Shown: positions 37,823 to 53,600, counted from the first letter of the stretch. The stretch is DNA of 64,000 nucleotides from Sipunculus nudus (GCA_026874595.1 CM049315.1:67155916-67219915); one strand, 5' to 3'. Notes: generated by a model not told the origin, from the letters alone. Made by a program: numbers and translations.

Positions 37823-40800
37823 GAAAGCTGCATTATAAACATAAAAGGCAAAGAAAGATAGAATAAAGTAGAATAATTTACAAATTATCAGTAAAAGCGT
37901 ACCATAACAGCAAATTTGTTTTGCAAAATGCAAAATATCATATACAATTTAAAAGAATGTGCTGCATGAGTAAAAGCATTAAGTAAAGCTGATTAAAATG
38001 TGTCAAATTGTCTCTTCACTAAGTGAAGCGATAATCTAAACTGTCTTCTGGGCCAAACCCCAGAATCTGATAACTGTGAGATATGTTGGATTCACTTCTT
38101 TCATCAAGATATGATTTTTCTAACCTTACCCTTGTGCAATGTCTGCTAAGCATATTCTTTTATCTTTTAGACTGGATGAACAGAGGACACACTTTGATAT
38201 AAAATCCACACATTGTTGATATATTTATACTTTTCATAACTCTTAATAACTCTTCTTAATCAATGCTCAGAAGTTGTTGCCGTATAAGTTGATTTCCCCT
38301 TTCACTCATTCATCACCAAACTCACTCACTTTTACTCCTTATTTGCATAATTTTGTAAAAGACTACTCTAGTCTGTTCCCCATTACCATTTTATTTCTTC
38401 TTTTTCATGTTATATATAAAATCTATATGTCATTTTCCAATTTTTCAAATTCCCATTCAGTCAAACCATTCCCCCTATTTTCTCCTTTTTTTCGTTCATG
38501 ACCACCTATTTTTGCCTTTTACCTTCTTTTCCCTCAAGTTTTCAAAACAGTCTCCTATTCCCCTCTTTTCCCCTCCCCTTTTTCTGCCAACTTAAGACTT
38601 AAATGAAAATATCAACAAGGGACCTATGGGTCACTGTGCTCAGCTGAAGTTAACCTTGAAGGTAAAAATCTAAAATAATATCAAATGGAGATAAAGTGTA
38701 AGAGGAAGAGGTAATAAAGGCCATGGTTGGTTTATATGATTGGTTTGTATTGATGAGCAAGAAATTGTTGCAAATAATATTTTGTGACCTGACCATGTGT
38801 TTCCTAATGTTGAAACTGAAGCATGTGAGCAGTTTGTGAACAAATGATCTGTACAGTTACCATGACCATTAGTTGGCTTTTCGATTAACTGTTGACATTT
38901 CAGTAGTTTACACATTTGTTCAATCAAATCTTTTTTTTTTGTATAATATATATTATTAAATATGTTTTTTTTATGAAATGTATACAGTTGAAATATAACT
39001 AATTAACAACATAAAACATGGCAAACAAAGCCTGATCTCAAATTCTGCTGATGCAGGAAAATAATGAACAAATGTTTGTAATAAATCCTCATTTTTTTAT
39101 CACATCAATTTTTTTTTTAATTTAAGTTTATATTTCTATACATTTTCAATATAACATATATATCTGAATATAAAAGTTGATTCATAATTCTCAATTGCAT
39201 CATCATAAATCTCAATCTTGTCAGATAACACCACATCATGCATACAAATGTTTATTTATTTTTTACCACAAAAATATATCTTTTAAATCTGCAAAACAAT
39301 AAATATCTAAAAAAAATACTTTAATTTAGATTTTATAATTTTTAATTGTGTCTTTATTTATCCATAATGTGCTTCATATTTTATCATAATTTAAGCATAC
39401 TGATGGGTTCCATTATGATTGGTAAAATCATTTAAAAGAAAAATGATTTCTTTAAAAATGCTACATTACACAACATTGCATCTTCTGGATTACACCTTGA
39501 ATTACTTTTTCAAGGAAAGTTTTTGCATATCAGAGTGGAAGCAGCATTACAATTAAGGAGATACAGTGAAAACAATAACAATACTGCATAACACTTGGTG
39601 GGTTGTGTTTGCGCGGGGGGGGGGGGGGGGGGGTCATTGGGGTGGTGATATGAGAATAACTGTACACCTGTCACAGCAGGGGATCTCCCCCAGTGACTGT
39701 AACAAATCAGAAACTCTGGCATAGCTGACTTCCAGTGACCTGGAATGGGACCCTGCATCTGTAATCTGTAAACAAAGCAAATGACTACAATAGAGCCTCA
39801 AGAAAAAAATCAATAACTAGCTTAATTTTCAAGCTTTTACTTCCAAATTTCAGATTTAAACAAATTAAATATTTATGTTCACATGCTGTGAAAATTAAAT
39901 CAATGGTGCTTACAGGAAAAAAACGTGCCATGGTCAAAGTTGGGCAAAATTTAAGGTCCTGATTTTATTTTTATGCTAATTACTTAAAAAATTTACAAAA
40001 TTCAGATCTAATTTTGGGTAAACAATTGAATCTTAATTAAACATAGTTATATACTTGGGAAAACAGACTCTAGTTTCAAAATTTTTCATGTTAAGTGAGT
40101 AAATATTTTTCCTGATTTTTTACAAAGTCCATTATGTTCGGGCCCATAACTTAAAGAATTTATACTTAACAGACTTAATTTCTGGCATGTACATAGGAAC
40201 TATATAGAAGAATATTTATGGTAAATATGAGGAAAAACAGATGAGTGGTTTTGATATTAGGCAGTCCTGAAGTGTGAAAATAGGATTTTAATAAAAAATT
40301 GAGGTTTTTCCTTAATTTCTCAAAGGAACGAAGTCGCAGAGACCCAGTTTTCGGCTTGGTAGGAGATCTTGGGGACATCTAACATTATGCTGAATTTTGG
40401 ATTCCTAGGTCTTACGGTTTCAAAACGTGCCACATCTACGGACGGACGGACGGACGGACGACGGACAATGGACCACTACTATAGCTCAGATGACTTATAG
40501 TCAGCTGAGCTAAAAATCTTGATGAAAGCAATAAGAACAGGTAACCTGGATTCCTTCCACCATCTACCACCTTCAAGAAGCAAACTGTACAGCTAATAAA
40601 AGGCGTAATTCTGTGAACTTCTACTCTACTGAACAGAAGTTAAAATGTCTATAATGCAGAGAAAGAAAAAGCGAAGGAGTTTCTCATTACAACGAACCAA
40701 TCACCAGAGTTAATCAATAAATCATACATGCTTTGCCATAATCAAATGAAAATAATTCTTACATGCTAAATCATCTGTTTATAATTTATGCATATTCCAG

Positions 40801-43800
40801 TTGTTTTTCACATTCTTTTCTAAATAATTTGAGATGTATAAACTGGAAATATGAAATAGAATAAGAACTGTTAGATTTATATATATAAACATAAAATCAT
40901 CCTTTAAATTACCATTCAAATGATATTGTTTTATAGAAAACAATGATGCTACCTTTTGGCCAGCATTTTCATGCCAATACAGGAAAAGGTAATTGAAGTG
41001 ACCATTGTTCATGGCCACCAATATCTATGGCATGCATGATTAACTGTGAGTAGCTAATGTTATTGAGAATTCAGCCCTGTCTCTCCACCAAGTGTCTGGT
41101 CATTAGTGACAGATTAAAGCCACTTGCGTGGACTGTTAATCGACCATCACAACACCTCCAGCCTCCCTTCTCCGCTTGTCACAAGGACTCAAATTATCAT
41201 CTAAATCATCACACTGCATTCAAATTGCCATCAATCACCAAATATTTTCTTCAAAATTTTCTGATCTCTGAACTAGTCTGATGAAAAATCTCTATTGATG
41301 GGACTGTTCAGTGGAAACTGGAGAGGGAGGCCACGGGTAAAGGAGACTGAGGCACAAGCTGGTTCAACAGGCTACCCGGAACTTGCAATAAAATCAATAT
41401 TTCAAAAAGAAAGATAATATTTCACTGCTCATCTGAGGTTTTCCAGTAAAATTATGAATTTAAGGCAATGATTCAAGTTTCAAGGTAGCCTGCATGTGAG
41501 CAAATTTCTCCATATTGGAACTGGATCTGAACCAGATAGATTAGAATACATATGAGCCCAGCTGTAGTTTTATATTTTAATAAGAGATAACATTAAACAA
41601 CCACCCCTTCAAAATAAACAATTATTTTAGTCATTTTAACAGAAGCATTTTACAAAATAGTGTAATAAATAGCACAAAAAAGGTTTATCAATTCACAAAT
41701 AAGCTCCAATTTAAAAAGGATCCCCCAAAATTTTCTGACTCCTATACCAAAGTTTACACAATTTCCCTTGCACACTTCATGCTCCCCTAATTATAAAAGA
41801 TCCACCTTCAATATTAATTGTCCCCTAGATTCTTAATGATTCCCTTTTTGAATTTATTAGATCCCTTGCTAGTGTATCATCATAACAGCTGGGAACATAT
41901 GATGGAAAATGAAGCAACTTGCCATGCAGGATGGAAAGCAGGTTCCCGTTAGTTGCCAGCGAAACTCTATCAGCACCACGCGTAGAGAGACGAATTATGG
42001 CACCTGATGCGTCGATGTCTGTCTGTACATGTGTCACTTCCCCTGTGGGTAACGTCACCGCTTTGAGCCTTCCGTTCTCATCATAATCGTACATGTAGGC
42101 CATTCCGTTGCTCATTTCTTTGGCATCAAGTAAACCTGTTCCTGACATGTAGGTGAGCTTGGTCACTGTACCATCCCCTGTGGTGAATGAATTTAAGTTA
42201 CCCATGTTGTCCAGTCGAAGCTTGCATTTATGACCAATAGGGGGCACTATTTCATTAGCTTGTGTCGTATAGTCCCTTCTCACTTGCAACCTGTTGTTAG
42301 CATGATCTCGTATTTCGATGAGTTTTCCATAAAATGAGTTGACATTGTACGTGAAGTTGTACACGTATGTTCCTGTCATAATGTCCTTTGTGTGAATGTG
42401 CTGACCAAAACGATTGAAGATATACACTTCCTGATTTTGGGCATGGATGATTTGGTAGTTGCCGGTGTCTGACTGTTCTGGTAAAGCAGCCAGGATGGAA
42501 TACACTCGGAGGTTTCCCATATCTGACACATGTAGCACGCCATCTGGTGTAACCGTGATAGCTGTGGGAGAGTCCAGTAATATGCTGCTGGCCAGAACTT
42601 CTTTGGAATCGAAACATTTGCAGTCTTTATCTCGACAGTCACATTTTGGTTGACCTCCCATATAATGAGTTATTCTCCCATCAGAGTTGACCAAACGTAC
42701 ACGATTCACTCGCTTGTGGTTACTTTCCACAATATAAAGCTGTCCGTCAGAGGAGAAGGCTATATGCTGGGGAGCATGCAAGATGACCTGATCGGCCATT
42801 TGAGCGGTTGTAGCTTCATCAAGGAGTGTATATTTCTGTACTTCTTTTGGCGGGCAGTGTAGAGGACGACCCGCCACCACAACCACCATGTTTTCTTTGG
42901 TGACCTTGAGAACCATGTTGTTGTCCAGAATGTGGAGAGTGTCGTCAATTGGACTGATAGCCAGGGATGTCGGCCAGCTCAACATGACCTGAAATACAAA
43001 TACAAAAACATAAACCAATGAAAGATTTCAGACACAAACACTGTGGCCAGTTTCATATTAGCATGAAGGTTTCAAGTTCACAAAATTCAGGAAAAGGCCA
43101 AACTCGAGAAAAACAAAACTTAAGGAACAGGACACATGGTTCTCACATGTAATGCTCTCAAGAGTCACCTTACTGTTTCCAAAAATTGGTAGTTTGTAAA
43201 ATAAGTAAATTCTAAGCATCCCCTTCTTTGCATGGAACTTGGAGCAGTCCAGGAAGGCACAGATTAACTACTCTCCAAACAGTAAATGAATAATGGTACC
43301 TGTTATTGGGACATTATCATATGAGCCTTCTTGATGGTCAATAAATAAGGCTGCAATATATACATTATTGTCCTTAACCAATCAGAATACACAACACAAC
43401 TTGCATGTTTTCAGAGGTGATATTTTGGAAACATGATATACTGACACTGAGCAATACATATTTACCAAGTTCCCCACAAATTTTGTTGTTTTAACTTTTC
43501 CACTGATACTATTAGCTGGGAAATAATATCTATTTGAGCTTTACTTGACCCGTATTTTACCTGTCCTTTACTGGACTTACCTGGCTGATGTTGACCACTT
43601 TGTGACATGGTAACGGTGTGTAGTGGATCGGTTGCCCTTGGGAACCTATCAGTGTCTTGATTGTGCCTGATGCATCAATCATGCGGATATTTGGTCCGTC
43701 AGCAAAAAAGAGGATTCCATCTTTGTTGATGGCAATACCTGAAAGGGAAGAAATAGAATTTTCTTATTTACTTCTGACACTCCCCATCTAACAAGTGACC

Positions 43801-44554
43801 CATGTGTCATGATGCTCAGCTGACTAACATGATGACATTGGCTATGATATTAGATGCATTATGTTTGGTAATGGTTTATGAGCAACCTTTTCTGTGCAAG
43901 TTACAGTCTGGTGAGCTAAAAATGAATACTGCAAACAAATTTATGAGCATTTATTTTAAAGTTTCAGAAGCAAAAATCTTTCTGGGAATACACTTAATTT
44001 TGTCAAGAAAATATTGCATAAAAGCAAATTCTGAGGATCAAATTTTGAAGTAACATCCATGATACTGATTTCTCTCACATAGAAGGGGAGTAGGGGAGAC
44101 CAACCTTTTGGGTACAGCAGCTTTGCTTTCAGTGCATCACCGTTATCTCCACATTGTGTTTCATCACCTGGCAGACAGGTGTCGCCAGTGCCTGCCACTG
44201 GTTCCTGATTCTGGTCCAGGTTTCTGGTCGGCCCCATCGTTTTCAGTCTGATTATTCTCTTCTTCTGATAGTCGGAGAAGTAGAGCCGTCCGTTGAGTGG
44301 ACTGACCGTCATGAAGTATTTGTATGGTACTTCTGGCATACTGTGCACAAAGAGAACAACAAATATACGGTCCATCATCAACAGTTCTCGAGTTCTTTTA
44401 AACGTGTTTACTCTGCCCCACAAGTATGACAAACATGCCGTTAATAGGCAAGCTGTAAATGGCATGCACAATTCTGAATAAAAATAATTTTGCCTTAATT
44501 TTGTTGCAATTATGTATAATATGTGACATTCCTGTATATATATATATATATGCC

Positions 44555-44612
<58 letters not shown>

Positions 44613-47600
44613 CATATATATATATTTCAAAGGGAGATATGTTTGTGATTACAAGGGATACAAGTTTACACATTAATCTATTGTAGGCTCTTTTGAGAAA
44701 AACCAAGGGTTAGTAATCCAGGCCCAGGAAGTAATGTCATTGGTTATAGGCTTAAAATATAACCCAGAAAATCTGGACTATCTGAGAGAGCCTATAAGGT
44801 TATTACCACATGATCAACAAAACTAATTTTATCCAATATTTCATAGTTTATATTGAATTTTGGACAAATCAACAGCTACCTTGCTTAAATGGCCCAACTG
44901 TGCCAATATTTGGAAATTTGATAATTTTAACATGTTGACGAATCTTACTTTAACTTCAAAACGTTCTGAATCTCGGCCCTCTGAGGAGTGATTCTGCGGA
45001 TATAGTTGAAGTCTCCGATGTACAGACTGCCGTCCCTTCCTCCTGCCAGAGCAACCGGAGCCATCAGGCGGTTGTTGCTGGTTGGCCCGTTACAGGTACG
45101 ACAGTCTAGGTGGCGCTTCTTCCCTGTTCCTACCACAGTGATGGCTTTTCTTGGTCTCTCTTTGAGGTAGATATTGGTTCCATCACCTTTGTGAAGAATA
45201 CCTTAGAAAATACACAAGACAAGTATATATAACCTAGTAACAGACCAATATTTTTCTTATATTTTTCACAGAGAGACAGGCCCATAGCTTGTGTCAGCAG
45301 GATAAGGATGAGCAATCTGAAGATTAGCTGTGAATAAGGAATCAGCAGAAAAGGATGAGCAGTCTAAAGTTCACCAGAAAAGAATACATGAGGAGTTACA
45401 AACTAAAGCACAAATCTTGTCACCATGGTGAACACCATCCTTTCCTGCTCCTCACAAGACTGAGCTGTCAATCATTAACCCAATGAAAACATGTCTGTAC
45501 TAATATTCAGAGGTACACGTGAACCTTTTTTCAAGTTGTGGGTATTGTTGGAAAGTAATAAATATATTTGATAGTTGGTCTGGTTAATCAAATTTATAAA
45601 AATACTGATACAATTTGCTCCCTCATCCAGATTTCCAGCGCAGTTTTTAGTTTTCATGTGGTAATTATCTAACATCTCTGTAGACTCCCTATGTCAGACA
45701 GGCCACTGGGTTTTAGCTCACCTTCCTGGAAGTTGTATGTATGATGGATGTTCAGGTTCCATCCCCCGATCTCAGATGATGTGATGTCATAACCGCTCAT
45801 TGTGGCCGTCTGCTGTTCCCAGAATATGTGACTACATTCCATATACTTGTACCCAACAGCCACTAAAATGATTAATCAATTGAACTTTAAGTAATTTTGT
45901 AACCATCCAACATGCAAAACACAAAATATCTGTGACAGTAGCAACCCAGTCATGTTTTGAATTGCACATTCAAATTATACTGCAGTGAAATACCTATGAA
46001 AGCTTTTCTATAAATTATAAACCATCAGAAAAATTATTTTAAAATTATAGTTCACTCTTCACTTCAAAGATGGCAGCAGGTGAAGGGTATTCAGTCTCAG
46101 ATTGTCTGGTTTGTTTAGTAAAGTTTACCTTCAGTTACTATTTCCCCTATTTCAGTCGATCTCACAGTAGATATTTGTAGATGACAAAAGCACAATTTTG
46201 CAATTTTTAAAATGAAAGTGATTTTGAATATGAATTTATTAACATAAATCCTATCTTTAAAAGGAAAAACTTTTACCTGTTGCAGTTACAATGCCATACA
46301 CCTTCTGGTTGTATGCATTCCTGCGATCCCAGGAAAATTTAAATTTGATGGCTGGGTCTGCTTCAAACTTCTGCTCAAACACAATTCCTTCCACAAGCAC
46401 TCGCAACATGACCATAGTGAGAGTTTGGGGAATGGTGAGTGGCGTCATCTGGATCATGATGGTGGACTCGTAGCCTGGAGTCTCGCTGCTGTGGTACATC
46501 AGATGGACATTGGTCCCTGGTACTTGTATGCTCTCCTGCAGGACCTGCCAAGTAAAACGTACATTGTGTGTTAAGTGATAAATACTGAAGGAAAAATTCA
46601 AATTAAGTTGCTTTATCCAAATTCTGTCACTTAAAACATTTATTAACATATACTTCATAAATTAACATTAAACTTTCAATGAGACAAGTCTCATGACCAC
46701 TTAATTTCAATTAATAATATTCTTAAAGTATTGATAATTTTTTCTCTATACTTTCTCCTGCTATAATCTACTCTTTTTTATTGCCAAATATAAGTGACAA
46801 GGTCAAAATTACAAGGTCAAAGTGACATGGTCACAATGACAAGGTCACAGTCACAAGGTCAAAGTGACAAGGTCACAGTTACAAGGTCAAAGTGACATGG
46901 ACACAGTCACAAGGTCACAATAATACTGATACCTGGGATTCAGGAACAATGGTACTTTTGTCTGGGCATGCTCCAAGCTGCGTATGTTGCCATGTTGACA
47001 CCACAACAGGTCGTAACTTGTATGGATCATGGACCAGCCCACAAGATATATGTCCTGGAACAGGAGGAGTGGTATCTACGCTCATTGTCACTGTTGGCAT
47101 GGTAACCATACGGTTCCATGGTACCATAATAGTGGTCTTCTTGAGTTGGAATGGTTGACGTTGGAACTGCAGTGTCACTGAACCTCCCCCATTCACAAGC
47201 AGATCAAACCTGTTAACAGGTTTAATAATCAGCCTTTATACTCAGACAACAGGGACATTAATGGAGCATACAGTTCATAGTAAACAGTCAGATTAATCAG
47301 TTATCACTGCCAAATTAAGCATACATAAAATAAAAGAATCTGGAGAATGTGCAACTAAGGATTATAATTAACTGATATGAAAGAACTGTTTTTTGATCTG
47401 GTGCAAATATCAGATCACTTAATAAAGCTGTCTATTCTGATATGACATATATTATATAAATTATCTCTTGAATCTTTTTATAAAAATAAGCTGATATGTG
47501 AGGGATTGGCCAAATATCAGAAAAACCAAAATTTGCAAATCACACAAGGTGGCATTGATTCACAAGCTTAATTTGCTCTCCAAAAATAACTCACACCTTT

Positions 47601-50600
47601 AAACTTCTGCACATGTTCCATCAACCAGATTTTTTTGTTTGTCTGATCAGACATGTGACGTGTACCACGTGACGTGTGTACAAACAGTTCACAGATAAAT
47701 AAACGGATACATCCATCACAGGGGAGTTACAAACAGTTCCTTAGCAGAAATAACCTACTGTTCAATCATATGTACCCTGAGTAATCCAGAAATCACATAA
47801 ATTATACAAATTACTTTTAAGAAGAATTAAAATTAAGCTCTTCAGTGAAAATAAATTTTCATTATTTCATCCAGATACCTTAGTGGTTTTCTTGGCTTGA
47901 AAAGGAAATTGCATTTTGTTACTTTTATTATCATAACGAGGAGAGAAAATATTACTTACAAGCCTGACTCTCTGGTCAATGTAAACCCATACAGTGGCTG
48001 GGTGTACACGCTTACCCGCACCCCCAGCAAAGGACTTCCATCTGCTGCTTCCAGCTTCCCACGGATAACAGAAACTTGGCTGACAACAAGATGGAAGATT
48101 AATATATGATAATGATAATAGATTCATTAACTTTTTGCTGTTTTAAACAAATAAGTTCATTTGCATCTGAACTTGCATTGGATAATATTTATCAAACCTT
48201 CATATGACAGTAGGCATCTTTTTATTTGAGTAACAAAGTAACCTTTGAATCTGACCCTACTTATACTGCTGAAAAAAAATATATAATGACAACTGCAGCT
48301 TGCCATGTTATTAAGTTTTTGGCTACGATCATCAAAGGTTTCACGATTAACACCTTTAGCAGTGTTTGATCAGCCATTATGGGCTGGTACCTTCAAAAGT
48401 CCCAAGGTTTAACCACTTCACCCCTTCCATGTATATAACAGTTGCATTAGCTACAAACTTAAACAATATATTATATAACAGCCGATTCACATCATTACCT
48501 GCTATTGAAGGATAACAGCCGGGCGTAATTCTGCACGCTCTCCTCCTCAACAAGAAACCTCATGCGGTCGTAGAATGACGCAGTGTTGCTGGGCGGTTGT
48601 TTCCGTAGTAGGATCTCCATTGGATCGGGAGATGTCCCACACTGGTAGGCGTTGTTACATGTTGCACTCAGACAACAATCAGGGTCCAAGCAGTCAATCA
48701 TCCCGTCTGTAAAAATGTAAGTAAACACTTTGTACAATTTACTATCACATGCATTGTAATCAGTATTTGCAAGTTACACTTGGGTATTATTGTGATAACT
48801 AGAATGATATAACCTTGATCAACTTGACTTGTATCCTTGGTTACTGGTAAATTTTATGCATTTTAACTTTGCTATTTATCATGATAATCTTTAGTTCTTA
48901 CTCTATATAGTTTCTATGTATTACCATGATTAACATTCAGCTAAGCCCAAAGCCCCGCAATTTAAATTTTGGTAACAACTGTCCTGCTTATAGCAATACC
49001 TTTGATATGTAACCTTAATTTTTTTTAAATATTGTTGGTGGAGGTAACCAACGCCATTTTTTATGCTCTCTTATCTTATTCTTAATCTAAGGATATGTAC
49101 ATCTGTAGAGTTCCAGTTTCATTTGGGACTATGTGACAGGGCGGTAGCACTCGCTTCCTATTATATTATTTTTTGTATCCTGGTATCACCCAGGCCCAGT
49201 GTCTACCATACCTGTGGGTCCTTGGTGTGTTATCATCCCCATTGCTGGGTCATAGCACTGAGGAACCCCCAAAGATGCACTAGTTTGTGAGTGATACAAG
49301 GCTGTGGGGCACCGCCTTGCCATTAAGCCTGCAGAGCGCTCGCCCTGAGTGGGGGCCTGACTGTGAAAATCTCACCGCCTTGGCTTAGATTTGAACTCAT
49401 GACCTTGCAGCTTGTGTCCTGCGTGCTAACCCTGAGCCACAGAAGCCAGTTTTTCACCTTTGTTACATAGTGGGCTGATTGGTTAACTATATTTCTAGTT
49501 GTCTTTAAACAAGATCCAATTCTCAGGATGGTATTACCATGGTCACCTATACATGTATTTGCTACCTTGGTTACCTATCACCATTATAAATCTTACCTTG
49601 GATACATATATTCATAACCCTTGTGGCCTTGTTAACCAATGGCACATTTCCTCATTACCATAGTAACAAGATGTATATTACTTTTATCACCTTGGTGACT
49701 ATACAATATCTATTTATACAATTTTCTGTGATAATGCTTTTTTACCTCTGATGAAGAGATTGTGTTTTCACCTTTGTCTGTTCCTGCTTTTTGTTTATTA
49801 GAATTATTACACAAAATCTACTCTAGTGATTCCCAACGAGGTTTAATTGTCCTGGAATAGAACATTAATGGAACATTAAATTTTATTATTGTTATTCTGG
49901 ATAAAATTTTGACCTTGAAGAAATTTTTTCTCTTGGTGGAGAAGTATTTGCTATACGGAGTGACATTCTAGTTTATCTGTTTTACCTTGGTATGTGGTCA
50001 ACTGAATGACATTCTAGTTAATCTGTTTTACCTTGGTATATGGTCCACTGAATGACATTCTAGTTTATCTGTTTTACTTTGGAATGATGTCCACTGAGTG
50101 ACATTCTAGTTTATCTGTTATGTGACCCACTCAGTGACATTCTAGTTCATCTATTTTACCTTGGAATGTTGTCCACTGAGTGACATTCTAGTTTATCTGT
50201 CATGTGGCCCAATCAGTGACATTCTAGTTTATGTCATGTGGCCCACTGAGTGACATTCTAGTTTACCTGTCATGTGGCCCACTGAGTGACATTCTAGTTT
50301 ATCTGTCATGTGGCCCACTGAGTGACATTCTAGTTTATCTGTTTTACCTTGGTCATTGTCTTTTTTATCATCACACTGCATCTCGATGGCCACCTGACAG
50401 AACTCCCCCTTCCATCCATCATGGCAGGAACATCGCCATTCACTAGCGAACTGAACACAAGCTCCGTGCTTGTTACAACTGTTTGGACACCCATCTGTGA
50501 AAGGATAATGGTCATGTTGTATGTGGGAAGAAAACGGACTGTTACAATCTAAATTATTATCCAGAATTGTAGCAGTAGCAGCTGCTGCATGTACTAATCT

Positions 50601-53600
50601 GTCTATAACTGTGAAACTGTAAATGAATATTTTATACAACCAAACAGTCAAATTCAGAAAATTACTGCATTTTAAAAACTGCTCTACTTTTATAGGGGGA
50701 TAACAAAATAATTGAAAGTTAAATGTCACAGACCTGCATTTTTTATAAATCAGTATCAGTCAAACGTAAACTTTTTTCAGTAAAAAATGAAATTAACAAA
50801 TCAGTAAAAATTACAGATAAAAAATGTGATCCATTCTAGTTTTCTACCAACTGAATATCAGATATTGTGGATTAAATAAATATCAGATACTGTGAACCTG
50901 TTATTTTGTTGAAAATCTGAATGTGTTAGTCTCACCAAGTGTGCAGTGTTTGCCATTCCATCCTCGCTGGCACGCACAGGTACCATTGTTACACACGCCG
51001 TGCACACCACATCTCGAGTCGCACACAAGCTGTGTACACACACTTCCTGTCCAACCTTTATCACACACGCACTGCTGGTTTCGGCAGATTCCATGGACAC
51101 AGGTTACTGGGCATATTTCTGGCAATAGAAACAAACTTAAAGTTATCACATGTACATAAAAGAAACAACAGCATCATATATCATTTTTCTCTAGATATTT
51201 ATTGATTTTTCATTAACATAGAGATTTACCTTAGGGTCAGGCTGGAGATATTTTGAAGTTTATATGATTATTTCAATTTTACTATTCAATCAGGATTTTG
51301 TTTTTTCCTGTAGATTAAGGTGTGCGTATGTAGGGAAGGTGGCTGGGGAGGGCTTTTATCTGGTGGGGCTGAGGGGGTTGGCTGGGCTATAGAACAGGGG
51401 CCATTTTTAATAAAGGTGACAATTAATATGTAACCATATAACTGCAAACCTGATATTTACTGGTATTAAATAAAGTTGTGTGACATAATATTACAGTCAA
51501 CCTGATATTTACTGGTATCAAATACAGTTGTATTACATAATATAACAGTCAACCTGGTATTTACTGGTATCAAATAACATTGTGTTACATTTTATAACAG
51601 TCAACCTGATATTTTACTGGTATCAAATTACATTGTCTTACATATGATAACAGTCAACCTGATATTTACTGGTATCAAATACAGTTGTGTTACAGTGAAT
51701 ATCACCTGAATACCTTAATGTGCCTATTTGTGGTAGTAAGTAAAAGAAACTTATATTTATTAAACTGAATATTAACTGCTAAGGTTTTTAAAGATAGTTA
51801 AAAAGCTATTTGAAAATACAATCATTTATTAAAGTGACAGTGCATGAAGCACTGAAAAGACAAGCGTTGTTTGTATATGAGCTCATTTTACGGACCAAGA
51901 GAGAAACAGGAGGCAGGCAACCCATACATCATACCCGAGCTTTCTATCAGCACCGCAAGTAAATATTGTCTTAAATGTTTATCGCACCACACACCCTTCT
52001 TGAAATGATGATGCATGAAGCACTGACGATCACTACATATAACTCCTACTCGTTAAGTGTGAGCTTCGGCCTGACAGTATTCAACCAGCCAGCACTAGGC
52101 CTGGTCTTATCAATAATTCACGCAGCCTCAGCTTGTCAGCATGCGGGCGACTACTTAGCCTCAAGCTCTATGCTCCTTTGACTCGCTACGAGTTTCAATG
52201 AGTCGTTAAAGATTCCTGGCCTTAGGTATGGTGTGCGTGTAGTTTTCTCAATGAGTGTGTTTTAAACTTGAAAAAAAAATTGATTTCACTGCGGCCAAAT
52301 ATGATCCAAGGATAATTTTAGGCAATGTCAAAGCCTCAGTACCATTCTGATAAATTTGTGTGGAAATAAATGATATTTTGCTCTCCTATTTAGACACCTG
52401 CCTGTCTAGATTACTGTCCATTAGTGATATCTAGAGTAGACTCCTACGTGATATGCAACTGATCCCCTCTGTGAAACACCACCAACAAATCAAAGTAATG
52501 CTTCTCTGAAGCTGCTAGTAACCTCTTGTGAAACTATTCAAAAGTACAACCCATCTTATTCAATCGTGTTGATACCAGATTCAGTATAAAATATGATAAA
52601 CCCAGAATACATAAATAACTTAAGAAACATATGTATTTATGTAAACCACTAGTTAATAATCATTATTATAACTATTATTATTATTGGATAATATCATAAT
52701 TATTATTATCATTATAACTTTTTATAATATTTATGAACAGACCCCTTTACATTTAAAATCAATAAGCTAAACTCTAGTTCTTTGTCTGACGTGACTTATG
52801 GCCCTGTACCACAGAGGATGTCCTATATTTTTTTCAAATCAGACATATCTTTTTTTATATAACAGACAAATATTTCTGCCAATGTAATTTATTATAGACT
52901 TATCAAAAAAAGTATGAAATACCGAATGTTTATATGAAGATGTTGTGCCACTATATTTTGATGATTTTAAAGTTCCATTAAATGACCAAGGCAGCATACT
53001 GTTCAAGTTCACAATATTTTGCCCCCCAAGTCATAATTTTAATGAGCAAAATAAAAATTACAATTACTCAAGTGATGAATCTTAGCTGCAACACCTTGGC
53101 TTGCAGTTCATTTTCTGTCATTGCAGAGGAGTACCTTTCTTTCCATGGTGATTACAGTAATTAGCTAATTAAATAATTATAATTAAAGCAGGGCTTTCTA
53201 ACACAAAATTAGGCTTGTTTCTTTCTGCCTTTGTTCTGCCAAAGGTCATTTTCAAACAATATCCATTTCACTTTTTCACTTGGATTATCCATAAATTGCT
53301 TAATCATTTTCAGAAATTAATCTTGTTTCTTCTATTTAAATTTAAAATGGTTAGAACCCTGGACATTTGGCACTCAATTAAATGGCCAGATATTACAATA
53401 TTACTGTTCATGACACATTCCTTAGGTCTTGAAAATTTTCAACATGTAGGATTTTGACTTAATGAAGTTACCACAATTACTCATGCAGAATTAGATTTCC
53501 TTAGCTATAAACAATTTTGAAATAACCATAGCTAAATTCAACCTAAGAAGCCCAAATTCAAAATTTTCCTGGGCAAAATCTTTTAATAATAATTTTTCCA

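Noticed and set aside
43956-44706. A 224-codon minus frame with an isoleucine/tyrosine-rich N terminus
   Set aside because: It is teneurin exon T13 read through into flanking introns, including (TA)n; only 44105-44340 is supported.
46798-46920. Cluster of nuclear-receptor response elements
   Set aside because: The AGGTCA hexamers follow from a simple tandem repeat; motif match alone is not evidence of binding.
51840-52230. Candidate location for the missing EGF4-5 exon
   Set aside because: The sequence is less AT-rich and tempting, but minus-strand frames lack the EGF cysteine spacing.
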